Part shown: piece by piece, positions 60,004 through 64,000 of the stretch
How the letters are laid out: every line of letters starts with the position of its first letter
Numbering within the stretch: position 1 is the first letter of the stretch
Source: Paenibacillus barcinonensis
GTDB taxonomy: Bacteria; Bacillota; Bacilli; Paenibacillales; Paenibacillaceae
Reading direction: 5' to 3'
Assembly (NCBI RefSeq): GCF_003217495.1
Contig: NZ_QJSW01000018.1
Span: forward strand, 46,273-110,272
Length of the DNA: 64,000 nt
Made by a program: the position numbers and the translations under genes
Notes under the pieces: model-generated
Seen by the model: the letters and a program-made list of their open reading frames with translations, nothing else
The model's database searches: none
Told to the model about the DNA's origin: nothing

Positions 60004-60819
60004 ATGGTTTTCAAATGGTTCAATCGACTGATTCTGTTTGTGTATGCGCTGCTCATTCTTGTGCCGCTGTATTTTGTCTTTGTATCTTCGTTCAAAACAA
60101 GCAGCAACTTTTTTACCAGTCCATTCAGCTGGCCGGACCCGTTTACGTGGGATAATGTGACGGGGCTGTTCCGCAATCAGCCGATGTTGCAATACTTCGG
60201 GAACAGTATGGTTGTGACGCTGGGCACGGTAGCCATTGAGCTGCTGCTCAGCAGCATGATTGCTTACGCTATTGTCCGCTGGGGCGGTAGTGTAGGCAAA
60301 ATTGTGTTTGGGCTGTTTGTGGCAGGTTTGATCGTGCCGTCCCAGGTCAGCATACTGCCAATCTATTCCCTCACACGTACGCTCGGATGGTCGGACAGCC
60401 TGACAGGCTTGATTATCGTATCGGCGGCCATGCTGATGCCCGTTTCCGTGTTTATGCTGACGGGGTTCATGCGTATGCTGAATTCGGAAATTTTGGAAGC
60501 AGGTAGCATGGATGGGGCCAATGAGTGGAGACTCTTCACCCGAATTGCTCTGCCACTGGCTGCACCATCACTCGCAGCAACCGCTACGTTCCTGCTTGTG
60601 ATGGTGTGGAATGACCTGCTCATTCCGATGCTTATGCTTACCAGCAAGTCAAAGCTGACCCTGCCACTTGCACTGATGCAATTTCGCGGGGAATACGTGA
60701 CCAATTATCCGATGACGCTTACAGGCGTTCTCGTGACAGCGATCCCGATGATTGTGCTGTTCCTGCTGCTTCAGCGTTATTTCGTGGCAGGTCTGACCGC
60801 AGGTTCCCTTAAAGGATGA
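60004..60819 (+). CDS. sugar-type ABC transporter permease (MalG/UgpE type)
   Basis: The 271-aa protein has six TM helices, the EAA loop EILEAGSMDGANEWRLFTRIALPLA and the usual ending QRYFVAGLTAGSLKG. ATG 60004 lies after AAAGGAGGGAG, a very strong site. Twenty more codons upstream are not permease-like. As with the other transporter in this window no ATPase is nearby, so a shared ATPase is expected. Confidence 0.92.
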   Translation: MVFKWFNRLILFVYALLILVPLYFVFVSSFKTSSNFFTSPFSWPDPFTWDNVTGLFRNQPMLQYFGNSMVVTLGTVAIELLLSSMIAYAIVRWGGSVGKIVFGLFVAGLIVPSQVSILPIYSLTRTLGWSDSLTGLIIVSAAMLMPVSVFMLTGFMRMLNSEILEAGSMDGANEWRLFTRIALPLAAPSLAATATFLLVMVWNDLLIPMLMLTSKSKLTLPLALMQFRGEYVTNYPMTLTGVLVTAIPMIVLFLLLQRYFVAGLTAGSLKG

Positions 60820-60904
60820 CGGACGAGAGGACAACTGAAAGATTGTTCGCAAAACCAAGCTCGTTTTATATTCGTTGTAAATTGGCGCCACATCGTATTT
60901 TGCA

Positions 60905-60933
60905 TTGATTTCTGGTTCATTCTGCATAATAAT
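60905..60933 (+). promoter_or_regulatory. candidate promoter for the MFS transporter gene
   Basis: TTGATT (60905-60910), a 17-bp spacer and AATAAT (60928-60933) lie about 50 bp before the ATG at 60982. This would make the MFS gene a separate transcription unit. Confidence 0.4.
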
Positions 60934-60981
60934 GGTTTAGTGTCAGAATGATTACATCGAGATCAAGGGAGCTATAATCTG

Positions 60982-62202
60982 ATGAGCAAATTGGAAGTAT
61001 TGCGGAATCCCAAGCAGCGCAAGCTGCTGTTCAGTGCTGGCATGAGCTGGCTGTTTGATGCAATGGAGGTCGGCATGATCTCCTTTATCGTGGCTGCACT
61101 CGCGAAGGAATGGAGTCTTAGTCCCGGACAAGTCGGGGTGCTGACAAGTATCAACTCGATTGGTATGGCGCTCGGTGCCTTGCTTGCAGGTGCACTTGCA
61201 GACCGTTTTGGGCGAAAAGCGATTCTGATGTGGACGCTGCTCATCTTCACGATTGCAAGCGGTCTGTCTGCACTCGCTACCGGCTTTGCAGTATTGTGCG
61301 CCCTGCGTCTGCTTGCAGGTATTGGTCTTGGCGGTGAGCTGCCGGTGGCATCTACGCTCGTATCGGAATCCATGCCTACAGCGGAACGTGGACGTGCGGT
61401 TGTTTTACTGGAAAGCTTTTGGGCAGGGGGCTGGATTTTATCGGCGCTCATTGCCAACTTTGTTATCCCGGAGTACGGATGGAGAATTGCCTTTGCTATT
61501 GGTGCACTTCCAGCATTCTACGCGCTGTATCTGCGCCGTGCCATTCAGGATCCTCCTCGTTACAAAAATCATACGAAATTGCGTAAAATCACGTTTCGTG
61601 AGAAGGTTGCCACGGTCTGGTCTGCACCGCATCGCCGAACAACATTAATGCTGTGGATTTTGTGGTTCACCGTTATTTTCTCGTATTATGGCATGTTCTT
61701 GTGGCTGCCTTCGGTTGTGATGGCCAAAGGTTTTACATTGGTGAAAAGCTTCCAGTACGTGCTGATTATGACGATTGCGCAGCTGCCAGGGTACTTTACT
61801 GCGGCGTACTTTATTGAACGCTACGGTCGCAAATTCGTACTTGTTGTGTATCTGACGCTGACTGCGTTCAGTGCGATCGCCTTTGGACTGGCTACAACGG
61901 AAGCGACGATTTTGGCAGCGGGAATCTGCTTGTCGTTCTTCAATCTGGGCGCATGGGGCGGACTGTACGCGTACAGTCCAGAGTTATATCCAACCTCCGT
62001 GCGTTCCACAGGCGTTGGTCTGGCTACATCGGTAGGCCGAATCGGTGGCGTACTTGCCCCATTAATGGTCGGTATGTTAGTTCAGCGGGCGGTTCCGATC
62101 AGCCTGATTTTCACTATTTTCTTCGTAACAATCCTTATCGGGGCAGCTGCTGTGCTGTTCTGGGGCCGGGAAACGAAAGGGCAGGAACTCGCTGAGTCAT
62201 AA
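60982..62202 (+). CDS. niaP: MFS transporter, NiaP/YceI-like
   Basis: The 406-aa protein has 12 TM helices. It resembles B. subtilis NiaP (YceI), a niacin transporter, over its whole length: SWLFDAMEVGMISFI, GLGGELPVASTLVSE, VLLESFWAGGWILSA, FSYYGMFLWLPSVV, QLPGYFTAAYFIE, SFFNLGAWGGLYAYSPE. MFS motif A is ADRFGRKAI. Start follows AAGGGAG. The neighbours deal with sulfonates and sugars, so a different organic acid substrate is possible. The assignment is from remembered similarity. Confidence 0.75.
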   Translation: MSKLEVLRNPKQRKLLFSAGMSWLFDAMEVGMISFIVAALAKEWSLSPGQVGVLTSINSIGMALGALLAGALADRFGRKAILMWTLLIFTIASGLSALATGFAVLCALRLLAGIGLGGELPVASTLVSESMPTAERGRAVVLLESFWAGGWILSALIANFVIPEYGWRIAFAIGALPAFYALYLRRAIQDPPRYKNHTKLRKITFREKVATVWSAPHRRTTLMLWILWFTVIFSYYGMFLWLPSVVMAKGFTLVKSFQYVLIMTIAQLPGYFTAAYFIERYGRKFVLVVYLTLTAFSAIAFGLATTEATILAAGICLSFFNLGAWGGLYAYSPELYPTSVRSTGVGLATSVGRIGGVLAPLMVGMLVQRAVPISLIFTIFFVTILIGAAAVLFWGRETKGQELAES

Positions 62203-62285
62203 TCAGAAAATGGTTGCGCAACTTTTGTGCGGGTCTGTTTGCCTACGGAAATGGCGGCTGCACAAGCGGTACAAGGTTGATATAA

Positions 62286-62330
62286 GAAGAGGTATGACCC
62301 TGATACGACCATGGGCTCATGCCTCTTTTT
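62286..62330 (+). terminator. intrinsic terminator after the MFS gene
   Basis: AAGAGGTATGA followed by CCC pairs with GGG, CTCATGCCTCTT with a wobble, ending in five T. Confidence 0.8.
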
Positions 62331-62477
62331 GATATGGGCAGGACTCATTTTTTCATGCTCCATCGGTCCGATAGACGCGCTATTTTCGATATCCTATAAT
62401 GACACTCGGGATGTCCAACCGTGAGGATTCAGGGGGAAGCCGTATATCTGGATTCAGAAAAATGGAGGGTAAAAGAA

Positions 62478-63602
62478 ATGATGAATAAGAATAGATTTGA
62501 GATGGATCAGACGCTTGTAATGAATGTATCGCGAGAAAAGAATGAAATGAATACAGAGAGTATCAAGGAAATAAAGTCAGAAGGTATCATTGATGAGAAG
62601 AAAAAATCGAATGAACAGCATAGCGTGTATGAAATAGCGAGAGTAGATGAGGAAGCCGGAATAAATGTGGTGTGCAGGTATAATGACAACATGAAGGGGA
62701 GTGAGATGGGCAGCGATTACGCTGGATGCGATGTGATTGACCTTACTCCTGTAAAAGAGCTGCAGCAAGATGTATATCATGTTAAAAAGACAAATTATCT
62801 ACGCAGCTCATGTAAAGAAGCGAAGCTTGAGATCAATCAGGGCAAGCCTGGGCTTGTTGATCTTCAGGATCTTAGCCCAAGCACAGACATAGACGTTATG
62901 CAGCAGATCACCGTCAGTCGTAAGGTCACTCATGGCAGGGGGAGAAAGAGTGGCAAGAGAGCAGGCCGGATCAGTATGCTTCTTGGAGCTTGTGCAATGA
63001 CACTTGGACTTACCGTTGCTGCGCCTTCTGCGGGTGCGCAAAAGCTGGAGCAGGGGATTCGCAGCGAGCACGTGGTACAACTACAGGAGCAATTGAGCGA
63101 GCTGGGGTATTTTGACGCTGGTGTGACCGGTTATTATGGTACGATTACCAAGAGTGCGGTTCTCGAATTCCAGCAAGCGCAGGGACTGAGCGCTGATGGT
63201 GTAGCAGGACCGATTACTTTGGAGAGGCTGAACCAAAAGGTCAAAGCCGAAGGTGCCACGCTTCGCCAGTTAGCCAAGCTGATTCATGGGGAAGCACGCG
63301 GTGAATCTTTTGAAGGACAGGTTGCCGTAGGGGCCGTTGTCTTAAACCGGGTGCAATCGGGAGAATTCCCGTCATCCATCTCCGAAGTCATTTTCCAGAA
63401 AGGCCAGTTTACAGCGGTGGACGATGGTCAGTTTAATCTGAAGCCGACCGCGACCTCGTTCAAGGCTGCGCGCCAAGCGCTCAACGGTGCAGATCCGACG
63501 AATGGTGCACTGTATTATTACAATCCGAAGATTGCTACGTCCGAGTGGAGCAAGAGCAGACCAACACTGCTGACGATTGGGCAGCACGATTTTACGAGAT
63601 AA
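62478..63602 (+). CDS. SleB-like cortex/cell-wall hydrolase with long N-terminal extension
   Basis: In this 374-aa protein the C-terminal half is standard SleB: a peptidoglycan-binding repeat (RSEHVVQLQEQLSELGYFDAG, DGVAGPITLERL) and the Hydrolase_2 lytic transglycosylase domain with catalytic Glu in IHGEARGESFEGQ and VLNRVQSGEFP. A signal-like hydrophobic segment (ISMLLGACAMTLGLTVAAPSAG) comes only at about residues 163-184. It is preceded by some 160 charged residues (EIKSEGIIDEKKKSNEQH) with no known domain. ATG 62478 follows GGAGGG. Possible meanings are a membrane-anchored regulatory cytoplasmic part or a fusion. SleB depolymerises spore cortex during germination. Confidence 0.82.
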   Translation: MMNKNRFEMDQTLVMNVSREKNEMNTESIKEIKSEGIIDEKKKSNEQHSVYEIARVDEEAGINVVCRYNDNMKGSEMGSDYAGCDVIDLTPVKELQQDVYHVKKTNYLRSSCKEAKLEINQGKPGLVDLQDLSPSTDIDVMQQITVSRKVTHGRGRKSGKRAGRISMLLGACAMTLGLTVAAPSAGAQKLEQGIRSEHVVQLQEQLSELGYFDAGVTGYYGTITKSAVLEFQQAQGLSADGVAGPITLERLNQKVKAEGATLRQLAKLIHGEARGESFEGQVAVGAVVLNRVQSGEFPSSISEVIFQKGQFTAVDDGQFNLKPTATSFKAARQALNGADPTNGALYYYNPKIATSEWSKSRPTLLTIGQHDFTR

Positions 63603-63646
63603 GGATAGAGAGTTAGAGTAGTGTCCAACATTTTAAAATAAGAACG

Positions 63647-63694
63647 AACCCCGGTGGTACTGCCAGATGCAGAACTCCATCGGGGTTATTTTAC
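63647..63694 (+). terminator. intrinsic terminator after the SleB-like gene
   Basis: AACCCCG (63647-63653) pairs with CGGGGTT (63681-63687), and TGG pairs with CCA inside, followed by ATTTT. The remaining gap to 63890 is AT-rich and probably holds the promoter of the next gene. Confidence 0.75.
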
Positions 63695-63890
63695 GATATT
63701 AAAATATAAGTTAGGATTTTTATCCTAGTTATAAGGTGTAATGAATCATTCCTTATACCTACCTCTTTTGAGGGTTTAGTGGTAAAATATTCTTACTATT
63801 TCCAATTTTGAATGTTTTTTGAATCTATCGAACTAACGAAATGGAAATTAAAGCCAAACGAAAGTACATAAAAGTATAGGAAGAAGAGTG

Positions 63891-64000
63891 ATGATTACCA
63901 TGAAAAAATTATTATTAGCGGTATTAGCAGGTGCGTTAAGTGTAAGTTTGATTGGATCGGGAACAGAGTCAGCAGCAGCCGCAGGTGCACCCAAACAAGT
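63891..64000 (+). CDS. start of a secreted protein, cut by the window edge
   Basis: ATG 63891, or ATG 63900 three codons later, follows AGGAAGAAGAG and opens a clear signal peptide: MKKLLLAVLAGALSVSLIG with an expected cleavage near SAAAA. The mature part begins AGAPKQ and runs off the window. The family cannot be told. Confidence 0.7.
   Translation, partial: MITMKKLLLAVLAGALSVSLIGSGTESAAAAGAPKQ

Overview
The window is chromosomal DNA of a spore-forming Firmicute, almost certainly a Paenibacillus. The evidence is the gene order yicC-remA-gmk-rpoZ-coaBC-priA-def-fmt-rsmB-rlmN-prpC-prkC-rsgA-rpe-spoVM-rpmB-fakA-recG, which matches the Bacillales core, together with sporulation genes (spoVM, a SpoVIF-like gene, a SleB-type hydrolase). 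The accessory half is Paenibacillus-like: YesM/YesN two-component systems, CUT1 sugar ABC transporters without their own ATPase, large secreted glycosidases and SLH repeats.

Region 1 (1-22.4 kb) is the conserved housekeeping block, nearly all on the plus strand and tightly packed. It covers nucleotide metabolism, CoA synthesis, replication restart, translation initiation and rRNA modification, the PASTA kinase/phosphatase pair, ribosome assembly, fatty acid kinase and RecG. The 26-codon spoVM gene lies between rpe and the convergent rpmB. Compared with the order I recall for B. subtilis, thiN, an intact asp23/yloU and sdaAB/sdaAA are missing from the block.

Region 2 (22.6-39.7 kb) handles carbohydrate use and sensing. 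It holds a 1481-aa secreted GH3 enzyme with degenerate SLH repeats behind a cre-like site. A YesMN system is divergent from a sugar ABC transporter plus GH78-like glycosidase operon. A LytS/LytTR pair follows, next to an OFA-family transporter. A 10+11+10 direct repeat before that transporter resembles the E. coli YpdB operator of yhjX.

Region 3 (40-45 kb) is mixed: a GNAT, a LOG-like nucleotide-binding protein, glutaminase, and a Y-family polymerase/YolD operon with a LexA-type dyad.

Region 4 (45.5-54.3 kb) looks like an exopolysaccharide locus. It encodes a membrane-anchored glycosidase-like protein, a HEAT-repeat membrane protein, a processive GT2 synthase, a degenerate GGDEF plus pseudo-receiver protein, a nucleotide-sugar dehydrogenase and a second anchored TIM-barrel protein.

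Region 5 (54.4-64 kb) has a frameshifted stalk-domain gene, an AraC regulator divergent from an SsuD-like monooxygenase plus sugar-type ABC transporter, a NiaP-like MFS transporter, a SleB-like hydrolase with an odd N-terminal extension, and the start of a secreted protein.

The most interesting signal is a structured intergenic element of about 120-150 nt. It occurs three times (near 50.6, 51.7 and 56.3 kb), always in the same orientation and about 70-80 nt before a start codon. Its outer stem keeps pairing while its sequence changes. I cannot match it to a named RNA family.
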